A DNA stretch of 64,000 bases from Globisporangium splendens (GCA_006386115.1 VFIW01000072.1:173803-237802); one strand, 5' to 3'. Shown: positions 10,000 to 21,397, counted from the stretch's first letter. The notes: generated by a model not told the origin, from the letters alone. Program-made: numbers and translations.

Positions 10000-11658
10000 C
10001 TAACTTCGCATAAGCCAATGCATGACGTCGTTGTCAAGATCCTGGGTGAGATTGTTGAAAGCAGCTCTCTGAGTTGGGAAGTGAACCTGCGTTGAGGTTC
10101 TGGTGTCCATGGCTAGGTTGGCGGCTGAGTCCGCCATCTTGTTGAAGGCACGGTAGTGATGGTACCATCCTCGGATGTCGATGCAATACGCGAGTCGTCG
10201 ACTTGTCTGGTATAAACGTGCCAATCGGTGCTGTCGAGGGGACCGATGCATTCTCTGTTGGGAGATAATGAGCGCACTGTCTCCAATCACGTACAACGGT
10301 TCGAAGTGACTCCGTTGGGCTTCTCGGAGTCCATGTATGAGACCCCAGTACTCGGCAAAGTTGTTGGTCGTGTCCTTCCTGCTATAGACCATGCTGGCGG
10401 CCCAAATTAAACTGGCTGTGTGCGAGTCCTTATGGACACGCACGATAATGGATCCAGTCCCTCCTGGTCCTGGATTGTCGCGTGATCCACCATCGAAAAA
10501 CAACAGGTAAACGCCGCGAGTATCACTTGGAGTCAAGGGGATGGCATCGGTTTGGCTGAGAAAGCAGTCGACATATGCCTTGAGAACTGCTGCAACCGTG
10601 TGACTGTCAGAGTCTCCAGCTTGCGCTTCAGCGAGTCGTGCGAGGTTTCGCATTCCTGCCTCTAATCTGGTCATCATGATCGCCATCTCAGCAGTCGATT
10701 TGATTGGATCCGAATCCATGCGTCGCAGATGCGCACACCAAATGGCATGTATGAGCGACGAGCTCATATATCGACACAGCATGTGTGCGACGGGATAGAG
10801 ATGATCTTGGAGATGTTCATTGGAGAGCTTGTGTCCGATAATGTGTCTCTTGATCGTGGTCCATGCATGCCTTGGAGTATCTGGCAGATCCAGACTGAAG
10901 ATCCAGATTGCGGGGTCGTGACCAGGAGTGATTCCGATCTTCGTCCATAGCGCATAAAAGTAGTTCCACACGAGTTTGGCTTTCGGACACTCCCAGAGTA
11001 GATGTTGAACAGAAGATTGGACAACTTGGGAGCATTCAGGATTCGAGCAGGATAGATCAGCTTTCTTATAGTTCCACATGGAGAGTCGGTTGGCTTTCAG
11101 CCGGAGAAGAGTCTGAGCCGTATAAACTGTAATCCCTGGGATGTTGTGTAATTCGCTCCATCGGATTAATTGCAGTCCTGGCCACAGAGATCCTGCTGTA
11201 TGGACAGCTTTGTTGACTGCTGCATCTCGAGTATCTTTGCCAATTTGTGTCCTCGTTGCTGCAACTTGTTGCCGATAGAAAGATATGGTCGTATTGTATC
11301 GTCCGTTGCCACCCCATAGTTGCACGATTCTTGTGAAATGTGGATGTGCATGGAACGACACCTTCTGCCCGTTCAAGTCTCTTGTTGCCATGACGTCACA
11401 GTCCGCTGCGGAGTGAACTGTGTGCGTAGCTTTGACTAGGGTCGTGTCGACGTGGGTCAGAGTTGCTTCACTGGTGTGCAGATGCCATTCGTGGTTGTAA
11501 TGACGTTGCCCGTTGTACAGCCGAAGCACATTTGTTTGCTGTGGTCGATACAGAAGCTGTGGGAAGTTGGATACCAACGTAGCACATAACCGCTCGAGCG
11601 CTCGAATAGACGGCAGGGAGAATCCGGAGATTCCACATGTTGGGATGAAGTTAAGCAC
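10000..11658 (-). pseudogene. LINE C-terminal part: zf-RVT motif and RNase H
   Basis: A C-x4-C...HLLWEC zinc-finger-like motif (zf-RVT) lies near residues 202-223. A type I RNase H domain follows: FDGGSRDNPGPGG (first Asp), NNFAEYWGLIHGL (Glu), VIGDSALI (Asp) and KMADSAANLA (last Asp). All four acidic positions remain. The 552-aa frame is open but separated by a stop/frameshift at about 11660 from the upstream fragment. The same region recurs in the plus-strand LINE copy at 21597-22982. Confidence 0.8.
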
Positions 11659-11666
11659 TCCTGGTC

Positions 11667-12224
11667 TTATCCACTCCCATCGAAGTATGTCGCCCAGTTG
11701 TGCTGTTCCAACTGATAATGATGTGTGAGCAAGCTTGTAAGGGAGCCGTTGGAATCAAGAAGCCACCCATCTGCAGTCGAGGTCATGTATGGCAGCCATT
11801 CTGCACAGAATGTCCCACGTAGCTTTCGTCCTTCAGCGATGATACCTGGAAGTCTGTCAGACATTTTAGAGCTGAGGTCGATCTGGAACACATCGCCGTC
11901 CCATTGAGTCTGCACAATTGTCGACTTGAAGTGCTCGTAACACCAACGTACATTGTCACGTTCTCTGGGCTCATTGGATCGAGAATGGAGCGACGCACAT
12001 AATGCTGCGCCAGTTGTCCACATGTTATCACGAAGCTGGAGTGGCCGCCTTGGGATTGCATCGAGCGGCGTGATGTAAGTCGAAGAAGCCCTTGTGTTGT
12101 GCAGCAAGATTTCCCCGATGACCTGATCGATGTGAGAGGTAGTGATTGCCCATCTGGAGACTGCTGTGGCACTCATCGTCATCAGCTCAGTTCTGATGTT
12201 GGGTACTGACAAGCCTCCATTCAT
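11667..12224 (-). pseudogene. LINE post-RT linker fragment
   Basis: This frame starts with NGGLSVPNI(R), the common LINE motif just after the RT thumb (GGL-x-VP-N). It overlaps the upstream RT fragment by 38 bp in another frame, so a frameshift near 12190-12220 separates them. The rest is the linker toward the C-terminal domain. Confidence 0.65.
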
Positions 12225-12918
12225 TTTTTTTGAGCTCAGCTTGTTCTTCCTTCATCCACGGTTTCGCAGGCTTACCGTTCCTTGAGCCCCAGACAAATTG
12301 TTTCACTAGGTCGTGTAGCTGATTGACAATAGCCGTAGAGGACCAGGAGTGCCTGGCCACGTAAAGTACTTTGGGTATGATGACGGCACTGGCAATTGCT
12401 GCGCGTTGGGCGACAGAGTGAGTTTTGAGACGCGCAAGTCGAAGTCTGACACGTAAGGCTTGGATGCACTTGGACAAGTTACTTGCATTCGAAGGCGTTT
12501 GTCCGACTTGGATGCCGAGGTAGCGGCAATGTTCCTCACGTTGTAGCACATGAATGTCACTGACTGACTCTTCGGTGGAGCTAAATTCCTTATTCAGCGG
12601 TAATACTGCAGATTTGTGCCGATTGACTCGAAGCCCAGAAGCTGCTCCATATTTGTCCAGGATTGCAAACACGGCGTTAATATCCTTGGGATCGCTAAGA
12701 TAAATGGTCGTGTCGTCTGCGTATCCTCCAATTCTGACTTCAGTTGCGCATCCTGCTGCCTGGAGTTCAACGCCGTGTATTTCGTCACTTGCTTCGATTT
12801 TCCGATAAAGAACCTCTAACGCCAAGATGAACTTGCTACACCATGCACAGTGAGAGATTTGTACGTTTTGGAATCCAGTGAGCGAATGGAGATCGTGTGT
12901 CGCTCGCTTGCTATGCAT
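12187..12918 (-). pseudogene. LINE reverse transcriptase, C-terminal fragment
   Basis: FILALEVLYRKIE is followed by EVRIGGYADDTTIYLSDP (the RT active-site A/Y-A-D-D block), then GLRVNRHKSAVLPL (thumb-side motif) and a region with CRYLGIQVG. The residues before FILALEV, where LINE RTs have QGCPLSPLLF, are scrambled, so the fragment is both truncated and internally damaged. It ends at a frameshift into the next fragment (11667-12224). Confidence 0.75.
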
Positions 12919-14604
12919 GAATTCCCATTTCCATGAATGTACACAGAATTAAACTTTTGTTATGGATCCAACATCCCAAAATCGACGAGCGCTCAAACTG
13001 TTTTCAAAAACAGTGCGTAAAAACACTGGATGGTTGCTCGTCTTGTGTCTTTCTTTCCACTCCGACATTGTCCCTCTCTGTAAAGACACCAAAAGCAGAA
13101 AAACCCGAACCCTAGGCAGATAACCCATGACTAACGTTCAATTTATCCTCTATAAACAAATGCAGACACTGCTGCACTTTGAATGTTGTGTCTGTTCCCT
13201 TGTTTTCGGTAGTAGAACCGCTGATAAAAAGGACGGGGTCATACTCAGGATCTGGGTCTTCAATACTCAAGAAGAGACCTAGGTGTGTGCCAGCAGAAGA
13301 GAAAGAGCTCCGTAGACGTTGTCACGTGTGCTCCTTGCGTGGCCGATCGCGCATTGGCGTACGTGTTGGGTGCATTTGAGGCGTGTTGAATGAATGATCG
13401 CACGAGACAAATCCACCCGTTCATATTGTTCTCATTCTAAATGATAAATTTCGCAATAACTTCTGAATTTCGAAGCAAAAGATGTTGCTCGTTTTTCCAG
13501 TTTTAACACACGAAATTATACATTGATTTGATGTGACTGTTCAACTCGACGTTCCAAGTAGCAGCAAACGCTTCCATCCATTGACCGCCTGAACGATCCT
13601 GTGTTCAATTCGCTCATCAAAGGTTTCTCCCTCGCGCATTCTCGTTGTCAAGGGTCGACATTGTCGGCGCACACGTTTCTCGAAAAAAGAAAAAACAAAC
13701 TTGCACGAGCATGTGTTGAATCATCAAACGACAATATGTCGGCGTGTGCCAATGGTGATTGGACGACTCGGTGTCGGGCGCACTGCTGCTCAACTTAACG
13801 TACCAGTACAAAGTGAAACCAGTAAATTATACGTCAGCTGGAGCTAAAATCGTAACATCACGTCAGGTTAGTGTGCGTGTTAATCTTTGACTCACATCAG
13901 GTTGTTGGGAAATGGTCGGTTGAAGTTTCCATTTCAACTCTTCAACTGGCCAAGTTGAAGGGAAGACCATGGTGTTCGCCAGTATTGGATTCGTGCTGCA
14001 CCTTGTGCAGAATGAGGGAGGCGAGGTCTCCACTACTGTACTGCAAGCTTCACGTGATGGAAGGCGTGAAGGTGGGGTTGATCCTCATCCTTCGACGCTT
14101 CTCCCCGCTTTGCAAAACGGATACTGACCTGGCCGGAGTTTTGGTCGGAACACAAGCATATAAACTTTAGTATATAAAACAATTTAGCAGGTGGCTCACA
14201 TGGAAGGAAAAAATACCATAAATTCACTTGGTGTTGCGTACTCCGCAGATCCGTAAGCGGCTATTGCTTCACGCGGAGGCACTCACTCGGTGGCGCTTAC
14301 TAGCTGGTCGCCCACCCTCCTCTACTTCGGCTTTGCTCCGTCAGTTGTTTCGCTCGTCTCTGCATGACTGATCTCCAGGTCGGGTCAGGTCTGTGCACGA
14401 AGCACTCAGGTTGCAAAGACGCAAAATGTCGTGAAATGTCTGCAATGTCCAGATCTGACCAATAATCAGGTTCTTTCCAATCGCATCCAAAATCTGGTCA
14501 TAATCTTTGTGCTTGCTTACCACTCTCGTCGACGCATAAACTTTCGGGATGTTGTTGAGCAACGTCAATGTCACTTTTTTTATCAGGATCACCTCCCCAC
14601 TCTG
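12919..14604. other. Long intergenic stretch, nothing recognised
   Basis: About 1.7 kb between the LINE and ACOX 3. The ORFs are short, AT-rich and without motifs. No tRNA-like A/B boxes or repeats shared with the rest of the window were seen. Confidence 0.4.
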
Positions 14605-14622
14605 CCATTTCCAAATCTGCCG
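14605..14622 (+). promoter_or_regulatory. Possible Inr-like core promoter of ACOX 3
   Basis: CCATTTCCAAATCTGCCG loosely matches the Inr/FPR seen upstream of ACOX 1 and 2. It sits 55-72 bp before the chosen ATG. Confidence 0.4.
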
Positions 14623-14676
14623 CCAAGGAAACACACGCGTGCTGCTCCTCATATGCACCATATTGGCTCAGCTCCA

Positions 14677-16710
14677 ATGGAAGGAGGTATCGAACTGAAA
14701 GACCTCGCGCCGTTGCTGCTCAAGAAAGAACGTCAGAATGGGGACATCGACGTCGAGATCCTGACAAACATCCTACGAGACAGCAAGGAGCGCAATGCGC
14801 GTCGCAAGGAGATGGAGGCGATTGTCGCCGCTCACCCGGTGCTAAGAGATCGGGACATGATGTACCGGAACCACCATGAGAACTACAACTTTGGCGTCAA
14901 AAAGGCGCACCACTACATCAAACTGATCGTCGAGAACAATTTCCACGACTTGCAAGACCAGCAGAGTCTGTATGGTGCGATGGGTGGGCCAATGGCGTTG
15001 GATCCGCACCGCATCATGTTCATCCCGGCGTTAGAAAACCAAGCGGACGATGAGCAACAGAAGAAGTGGCTCCCGCTGGCCAAGAACTACAAGATCTTTG
15101 GCTCCTACGCGCAGACGGAGCTGGGCCACGGCTCGAATGTGCAAGCGCTAGAGACGACGGCGCATTTCGACAAGGAGACACAAGAGTTTATCATCAACTC
15201 GCCGACGTTGACGAGCCGCAAGTGGTGGCCCGGTGGACTTGGGAAGACGTCGACTCACGCTATTGTGTATGCGCGTTTGTTTCTCGATGGCAAGAGCGTC
15301 GGACTTCAAGCTTTTATTGTGCAATTGCGGTCATTAGAGACCCACGAGCCGTTGCCTGGCATTGAACTTGGAGATATTGGCCCGAAGGTTGGCTTCAACA
15401 GCGTCGACAATGGCTACGCTGCGTTTCACAATGTACGGATCCCACGCGAGAACATGCTTATGCGCTTTGCAAAAGTGCTTCCAGATGGCACGTTTGTGAA
15501 AGCGAAAAGCGACAGGTTGCTGTATCTGGGGATGGTTCAGATCCGGGCGTACTTGGTCACGACGATGTCCTTCTGCTTGGCGTCAGCCACGACGATCACG
15601 ACTCGATTCAGCGCGGCGCGTGTCCAGGGAAGAAAGCCTCAGGGTAATGGCGAGTTCCAAGTGCTCGACTACCAGAACCAGCAGCACGCGCTCTTCCCAC
15701 TCATCGGTCTCTCATACGCCGCCAATTTTTCAGGGAGGACCATGATTGACATGTATCACTCGGCGCTCGACAGTATCAAAAGTGACGATCCGATGTTTGC
15801 GATGAAGCTGGCCGAGCTGCATGCCGTCTCCTCTGGGTTAAAGGCGTACACTGCAGACGCGGTATGTAACGGTATTGAGACTTGCCGTCGGATGTGCGGT
15901 GGCCACGGATTCACACAGTCAAGTAACCTGAACCACATCTTCAATGAGATCGTTGGCGCGTGCACTTTTGAGGGAACGTTCGACGTGCTGGTGCAACAGC
16001 ATGCTCGGTACTTGCTCAAAGCGCTCTCCATGATCCAAGCAAACCCGGAAGCTGCAGCGGCAATGCTCGGCTCGAGTGACAAAGAGAGCAACACTGTGGG
16101 ATTCCTCGTTCGCTTTGCGGAGCTCACGGATCCGCGTCGACGCTGCAGCGCTGCCGAGCCAGAGCACTTTGGGGGTGATTTTAGTCTGCTGCTCGAGGCA
16201 TTCCAAGTGCGCGCAACGCGCAACCTCTTTCGACTCGCCAAGGAGATGCGTGCGACAGGAAACGACGTCAACGCGTGCATGGTGCTCATGGCTCAGGCTT
16301 CGGTAGCTCACTCGGAGCTTCTCCTGGTGAGCGCTTTCGCAAATGGCGTCGAGGACATTCCAGCGGGACCAACTCGAGATGCCATGGCAAATCTGTGCAT
16401 ATTGTACAGCACCTCGCTGATTGTCAAGAGTATGGGCGATTTCCGGAACGCAGAGTACCTGTCGTCGTCTCAGAGCGACCTTGTGCGTCAGCAGGTGGTC
16501 CGGCTGCTTCCCATTGTACGCAAGAATGCGGTGTTGGCAACGGACGCTTGGGATATCAGTGACTTCGATCTGAACTCGGTCATCGGGCGTTACGACGGCG
16601 ACATCTACCGCGCGCTCGTGAAACGCGCTGCTGACGAGCCGTTGAACAAGACCCAGGTCGCTGAGAGCTACGAGAAGTACCTCAAGCCCTTGATCCAGTC
16701 CAACTTGTAG
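14677..16710 (+). CDS. Acyl-CoA oxidase (peroxisomal), paralogue 3
   Basis: A 677-aa member of the ACOX family with the same FAD-dependent, H2O2-forming oxidase role. YAQTELGHGSN, SPTLTSRKWWPGGLGKT, IPRENMLMRFAKVLPDGTFVK, CRRMCGGHGFTQSSNL and CTFEGTFDVLVQQHARYLLK are all present, the last with the catalytic Glu. It diverges more from paralogues 1, 2 and 5 than they do from each other and has a slightly longer C-terminal domain (extra residues around AAAAMLGSSDKES). The end PLIQSNL gives SNL, a weak non-canonical PTS1. The ORF is open 82 codons further upstream; I chose the ATG at 14677 because MEGGIELKDLAPLL aligns with other starts. An ATG at 14653 (MHHIGSAP) is the main alternative. Confidence 0.93.
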   Translation: MEGGIELKDLAPLLLKKERQNGDIDVEILTNILRDSKERNARRKEMEAIVAAHPVLRDRDMMYRNHHENYNFGVKKAHHYIKLIVENNFHDLQDQQSLYGAMGGPMALDPHRIMFIPALENQADDEQQKKWLPLAKNYKIFGSYAQTELGHGSNVQALETTAHFDKETQEFIINSPTLTSRKWWPGGLGKTSTHAIVYARLFLDGKSVGLQAFIVQLRSLETHEPLPGIELGDIGPKVGFNSVDNGYAAFHNVRIPRENMLMRFAKVLPDGTFVKAKSDRLLYLGMVQIRAYLVTTMSFCLASATTITTRFSAARVQGRKPQGNGEFQVLDYQNQQHALFPLIGLSYAANFSGRTMIDMYHSALDSIKSDDPMFAMKLAELHAVSSGLKAYTADAVCNGIETCRRMCGGHGFTQSSNLNHIFNEIVGACTFEGTFDVLVQQHARYLLKALSMIQANPEAAAAMLGSSDKESNTVGFLVRFAELTDPRRRCSAAEPEHFGGDFSLLLEAFQVRATRNLFRLAKEMRATGNDVNACMVLMAQASVAHSELLLVSAFANGVEDIPAGPTRDAMANLCILYSTSLIVKSMGDFRNAEYLSSSQSDLVRQQVVRLLPIVRKNAVLATDAWDISDFDLNSVIGRYDGDIYRALVKRAADEPLNKTQVAESYEKYLKPLIQSNL

Positions 16711-17167
16711 CCTTGAGCCTGCTTTGTGCGCTCAAACAAGAGAGACACCCGGTAGATGCTCACACGCCTGGTGTCCCAGCAAGAAAGCCATCAGCTTTTG
16801 CATTTATCCCTCTTTGAAGCTCTGTGCCAAGTGCACCTGTAAAGTGTTGACGCCAACACTGTTACGAACATGTTACGAACAGAGGAGATGAGCGAAACAC
16901 ACTGTTCCGTTGCGTACGTATACCGTCTGCAGAGTTAAACAATATGTGGCACAAACAATTCCATGACTCTATGCGGCTGTAAGGATTTAGGCAAACAAAA
17001 CGATCAGACTGACCCACTGTTGAACTCACAACTGTTCACCATCCCAAAGGACTCATTTTCGGCACAGCTCACAGCAGCGCAGAGATGTCAGCAACATTGC
17101 TCAGGCAGTCGACTGGTATTTGTGATTCCAAGCAGAACAAGCAAACGAAGACGACGAAAACTCCAAC

Positions 17168-19189
17168 ATGGCGGTGGAACTGAAGGATTTAGCGCCGCTC
17201 CTGCTCAAGAAGGAGCGCGCTAGCGGCGACCTGGACGCTGCACAACTGGCGATTGTCACGAACACGCTCCGCGGCGGCGCGGCGCGAAATGCACGCCGCA
17301 AGCAGCTGGAGCAGCTCGTTAAGGACGACCCGGTGCTCTCGGACCGCGACATGGTGTTTCGCAACCACACGGAGCGGTACAACTTTGGCATCAAGAAGAC
17401 GGTGATGCTGATCAAGTTGATCGCCAAGCACAAGTTCACGACCCAGGAGGAGATCCAGGAGCTGCGCTGGGCACTGGGCGAGAATCTGCCGCTCGATCTG
17501 CACGACGGCATGTTCGTCCCTGTGATCGAGGCTCAGGCCACTAATGAGCAGAAGGAGAAGTGGCTGCAAGCAGCGCTTGATTACAAGATCCTTGGTGCGT
17601 ATGCACAAACGGAATTGGGTCACGGCTCGAATGTCCAGGGAATCGAGACGACCGCGCACTTCGATAAAACCACGCAAGAGTTCATCATCAACTCGCCGAC
17701 GCTCACAAGCCGCAAGTGGTGGCCTGGAGCCCTCGGCAAAACAGCCACGCATGCGATCGTGTACGCGCGTTTGTTCCTCGAGGGCAAGGACGTTGGTGTT
17801 CATGCGTTCATGATGCAGCTTCGCTCGTTGAAGGACCACCAGCCATTGCCAGGCATCGAAGTCGGCGACATCGGTCCTAAAGTCGGTTTCAACTCCATCG
17901 ATAATGGATACTGCGCGTTTGACAACGTGCGTATCCCGCGTGATCATATGTTCATGCGCTTTGTCAAGGTGCTTCCAGACGGAACGTTCGTGGAGCCAAA
18001 GGTGGACAAAGTGGTATACCTCACGATGGTGTATGTGCGCGCGTACTTGCTACAAATCCTGAGTATCGCAGTCGGAAAGGCGGCCACGATCTCCACTCGA
18101 TTCAGCGCTGCTCGTGTGCAAGGTCGCAAAGATTCCGGCAGCAATGCAGGCGAGTTCCAAGTGCTCGACTACCAGAACCAGCAGCTCGTGCTGTTCCCAC
18201 TCATCGCCCTCTCGTATGCCTCCAACTTCATGAGCAATGCGATGATCAAGATGCACGACTCGGCGCTGGAGCTTCTTGCAAATGGTGAGGAGGACTTGTT
18301 CGGAGAAAAGCTGGTAGAGCTGCACGGCATCTCGTCGGGGATCAAAGCGTGGCTCGCGGACCGTGTGAGCAACGGCATCGAAGCTGCTCGTCGCAGTTGT
18401 GGAGGTCATGGATTCATGCAATCAAGCAACCTGAACCATCTTTTCTCTGAAATTGTCGGCTCGGCTACGTACGAGGGTACGATGGACGTCTTGGTGCAGC
18501 AGCACGCGCGGTATCTGCTCAAGGTGTTCTTGGCGCTCCAAACTGGTAAAAGCTCAAAGTTGAGTCCAAACAGTTCGGTGGGCTTTTTGGCACAGGCGTC
18601 GCAGTATTTCAACCCAACGTTGCGCTTCTCAGCACAGCGACCGGACGACCTCGATAACTTGGAGTTGCTGATTGAAGCTTTGAAAGTTCGCGCGACCCGA
18701 GTTGTTGCTGCGCTCGCTCAGCAAATGCGAGACTCGAACAATGACGGCAACGCTTGCATGATCACCATGACGCGCGCTTCGACCGCACACTCCGAGCTGC
18801 TGCTGGTCTCAACGTTTGCAAAGAGCGTGGAAACTTTCCCTGCTGGTCCAGCGAAGGATGCTGTCTCAAACCTGTGTGCGCTGTTTGGTGTCTCGCTCAT
18901 CGTCCAGAACTTGCATGATTTCCGCGACCACGACTACTTTTCGACGACCCAGGCTAACCTCGCACGCCAACAGCTCGTTCGCTTGCTGTCCATCGTTCGC
19001 CGCAACGCTGTGCTTCTGACTGATGCGTGGGAGTTTAGCGACTTTGACCTGAACTCGACCATTGGCAGATACGACGGCGACATCTACCGCGCACTGGTGA
19101 AGCGTGCTGCCGATGAGCCTCTCAACAAGACCCAAGTGGCAGAAAGCTACGAGTTGTACTTGAAGCCACTGATTCAGTCGAACATGTAG
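17168..19189 (+). CDS. Acyl-CoA oxidase (peroxisomal), paralogue 4 (parent of the tandem copies)
   Basis: A full-length 673-aa ACOX starting MAVELKDLAPLLLKKE. It has YAQTELGHGSN, SRKWWPGALGKT, IPRDHMFMRFVKVLPDGTF (DHM where others have ENM), the flavin-domain motif CGGHGFMQSSNL, and TYEGTMDVLVQQHARYLLK with the catalytic Glu. Note AARRSCGGHGF where the others have TCRRMCGGHGF. It ends PLIQSNM, so PTS1 would be SNM. From codon 140 (17585) to its end the gene is almost identical to the three beheaded copies downstream, which makes it, or a close sister, their source. It converges on the M13 B gene with 105 bp between stops. Confidence 0.94.
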   Translation: MAVELKDLAPLLLKKERASGDLDAAQLAIVTNTLRGGAARNARRKQLEQLVKDDPVLSDRDMVFRNHTERYNFGIKKTVMLIKLIAKHKFTTQEEIQELRWALGENLPLDLHDGMFVPVIEAQATNEQKEKWLQAALDYKILGAYAQTELGHGSNVQGIETTAHFDKTTQEFIINSPTLTSRKWWPGALGKTATHAIVYARLFLEGKDVGVHAFMMQLRSLKDHQPLPGIEVGDIGPKVGFNSIDNGYCAFDNVRIPRDHMFMRFVKVLPDGTFVEPKVDKVVYLTMVYVRAYLLQILSIAVGKAATISTRFSAARVQGRKDSGSNAGEFQVLDYQNQQLVLFPLIALSYASNFMSNAMIKMHDSALELLANGEEDLFGEKLVELHGISSGIKAWLADRVSNGIEAARRSCGGHGFMQSSNLNHLFSEIVGSATYEGTMDVLVQQHARYLLKVFLALQTGKSSKLSPNSSVGFLAQASQYFNPTLRFSAQRPDDLDNLELLIEALKVRATRVVAALAQQMRDSNNDGNACMITMTRASTAHSELLLVSTFAKSVETFPAGPAKDAVSNLCALFGVSLIVQNLHDFRDHDYFSTTQANLARQQLVRLLSIVRRNAVLLTDAWEFSDFDLNSTIGRYDGDIYRALVKRAADEPLNKTQVAESYELYLKPLIQSNM

Positions 19190-19294
19190 AAATTGAATGT
19201 TAATCGTTACTAGCATTCAGTCTTACTGTTGCAAACAAACACAAGAGGTCGCAATTGGTGTGGGCCCAAACAACATGCTACACGAAAAATGGCT

Positions 19295-21334
19295 TTACCA
19301 GATCACACACTTCTTCTCCGGGTTCATCTTGCTGCCGACTTTGCATCCGAAGACCTTTGCAAAGTTTTCGTTGTTCATTGTCGCGCCGTTGATGCGCCAT
19401 TGAGCAGGCGAGTGTGGGTCGGACGTGAGAAGCCGCTCCATCGCCGCGTCGCGAGCTTTGCCACAGAAAGTCTGGCCGAAAGCAATGAAGAACAACTGGT
19501 TGGCTTCTGCTTCGGTGATGTTGGTGCCAGCAGGCACCAAGGCTTCCGGGCTCTTGATGTACTTTTGGTACGCGTCGTACGCCAAGGAGAGTCCGCCGTT
19601 GTCGGCGATATTTTCCGTGATCGTCAGGTTCCCATCTACGTTGCCGAGTGGGGACCCATCTTCGCCGTTCACTACAAAGTTGCTGTACTCGTCCTTGAGA
19701 CACTGCGCACGGGCGTCAAACTCGGCGCCGGTCGCTGGCGTCCACCAACTCGCTCTTCGACTGCCGTCGCCGTCGTAGAGACGTCCATCGCTGTCAAAGC
19801 CGTGCGTAAGTTCGTGACCAATGATAGCCCCAATAGCACCAAAGTTTTGTGCTGGATGGCTCGAGCCATTGAAGACTGGTGGCTGCAAGATTCCCGCTGG
19901 GAACACGATCTGGTTCTTTATCGGCTCGTAGTACGCGTTCACTTCAGACGCCGCCATCTCCCACTCGGTTCGGTCCACTGGGTTGCCGAGTTTCTTGACG
20001 GATGTGGCAAAGTTGTTCTGGCTGATCTTTTGGATATTCTCAAAGAAACCTTTCCGATTCAGCGTGAACGGGTACGTCTTGTTTTGCAAAGGATGGCCGA
20101 TCAAGTTGGAGACCTTTGCCAGCTTCTTCAAGGCTTCGGTCTTGGTCGCAGTGTCCAGCCAAGAGAGTTTTTGAATGTGCTCCCCCATGACTTCTTCAAC
20201 AAGTTTCACCATCAACTTGGTCGATTCTTCGCGCTTCGTATCAAACATCTTCATGAAGTAGTACTCGCCGATCAAATCGGGGAAGAAAGTCGTCTCACGG
20301 GTCACGCAGAGCGTGGTGCGATCCGAACGCACTTGGACCCCATAGAGAGCCTTGCTGAAAAAGTCAAAGTACGCTTGGCCAAAGTCGTCGCTGACGTACC
20401 GCGCATTGTATGACGTGTACAGGAAAACCAAGTACGTCTTCAGATCTTTCAACTCCAGCGAAGCCACGAGTTTTTCGACCTTGGTAAAGTAGACCAGCGA
20501 TTGGAAGATTACATTTGACGACTGAGTGAGTTTCGAGTTCTCCAAGTAGCCGAGACCACTGGCAAATGCACCAAACGAGAGCGGATACTTGGCAACAGCG
20601 TTGCTGTACTTGGTCGGGTTGTAGTAGAAATCTGGGTCGTCCGATTCATCGAGGTTATACACGATGTGTGCGAGTCTCTTTTCGATTCGAATCACGGCGT
20701 TCGCAGCGTATGCTGGATCCGGTTTCTTCACGCCAGCGTTCGGATCGTAGCCAGCGAGGTTCAAGATCTTGGTGATGTACGTGCGATACGCTTGCTCGTA
20801 CACTGGGAATGCATCATCAAGGTAGTACGAAGCATCCGGGAGTGTGAGGTCGCTTTTGCCGATGTACAGAGCATTGATGCTGGCATTCTTTTCGTCAGCA
20901 CTGACGCTAAAGCCAGTGAACAAGTTAGGTCCGGTCTGCGCGATCTCACCAGCGACCTTGAAGAGAGCTGCCTTGGTTGTCGGCGTAGCAATCTTGGTGA
21001 TTGTCTTTTGCAAGGGCTTGTTCCCAAGTGCTGTGAGTACGTCCATGTTCACGCACGAGTCCCAGAACTCGCCCACGAGCGGCAGATTTTCCTTGACGAT
21101 TGCTTGGATCACAAGGTTGTTCCGGTCGGTGATAGTGGAGAACGCGAAGTCGATATTCACTTCCGAGTCTGGGATCACCGTGCTGCTGATCCACGAGCCG
21201 CAAGTGTACTGGTAGAAATCGTCACATGGGTCCGTCGTAGTGTCCAGGAGAGGCAGGACCGTGCTTGGGAATGCGGCATTGGTCGCTTTGAAGGCGACGG
21301 TCGCAAATACTGCGGAGAGAACAGCAAGCTTCAT
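19295..21334 (-). CDS. Secreted M13 zinc metalloprotease B
   Basis: A 679-aa neprilysin-family zinc endopeptidase. A signal peptide (MKLAVLSAVFATVAFKATNA) precedes AFPSTV and the PCDDFYQYTCGSW signature. The catalytic block reads IGHELTHGFD (HExxH), followed by ENIADNGGLSLAYDAYQ carrying the third zinc ligand Glu, with NAYY upstream and WRING and a C-terminal CVIW downstream. All ligands are intact. The ORF is open for 59 more codons upstream, but the ATG at 21332-21334 begins the signal peptide and lies 46-63 bp from the Inr-like element. It is copied without visible change at 25397-27436 and 30096-32135. Confidence 0.95.
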   Translation of the reverse strand: MKLAVLSAVFATVAFKATNAAFPSTVLPLLDTTTDPCDDFYQYTCGSWISSTVIPDSEVNIDFAFSTITDRNNLVIQAIVKENLPLVGEFWDSCVNMDVLTALGNKPLQKTITKIATPTTKAALFKVAGEIAQTGPNLFTGFSVSADEKNASINALYIGKSDLTLPDASYYLDDAFPVYEQAYRTYITKILNLAGYDPNAGVKKPDPAYAANAVIRIEKRLAHIVYNLDESDDPDFYYNPTKYSNAVAKYPLSFGAFASGLGYLENSKLTQSSNVIFQSLVYFTKVEKLVASLELKDLKTYLVFLYTSYNARYVSDDFGQAYFDFFSKALYGVQVRSDRTTLCVTRETTFFPDLIGEYYFMKMFDTKREESTKLMVKLVEEVMGEHIQKLSWLDTATKTEALKKLAKVSNLIGHPLQNKTYPFTLNRKGFFENIQKISQNNFATSVKKLGNPVDRTEWEMAASEVNAYYEPIKNQIVFPAGILQPPVFNGSSHPAQNFGAIGAIIGHELTHGFDSDGRLYDGDGSRRASWWTPATGAEFDARAQCLKDEYSNFVVNGEDGSPLGNVDGNLTITENIADNGGLSLAYDAYQKYIKSPEALVPAGTNITEAEANQLFFIAFGQTFCGKARDAAMERLLTSDPHSPAQWRINGATMNNENFAKVFGCKVGSKMNPEKKCVIW

Positions 21335-21379
21335 AGCTGAGGGACTTGGTGAGGTGGTGGGTGGTCTCCGTACTTGAGG

Positions 21380-21397
21380 GTGAAATGAAGAATGAGC
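21380..21397 (-). promoter_or_regulatory. Inr/FPR-like core promoter of M13 B
   Basis: The minus strand reads GCTCATTCTTCATTTCAC, 46-63 bp from the start codon. It matches the M13 A element in TCATTCT-CATTTC. Confidence 0.65.

Larger units (their letters stand above)
9782..12918 (-). mobile_element. 5'-truncated, decayed LINE (non-LTR retrotransposon with RNase H)
   Basis: Read on the minus strand, the element gives a reverse transcriptase end (GGYADDTTIYL), a zf-RVT-like Cys/His motif, a type I RNase H domain, an AT-rich 3' UTR and an ATAAAG tail at 9782-9787. The same 3' sequence recurs at 21597-22982, which fixes the 3' boundary. The 5' boundary is approximate, because RT similarity fades near 12918. 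Two frame breaks, and the loss of a recognisable RT block just before the YADD motif, show that this copy is dead. RNase H downstream of RT is typical of I-like clades; the clade itself is inferred. Confidence 0.85.

Noticed and set aside
12919..12990. Target-site duplication for the minus-strand LINE
   Set aside because: No copy of the sequence left of 9782 was found near the presumed 5' end. The end is decayed or lies elsewhere.
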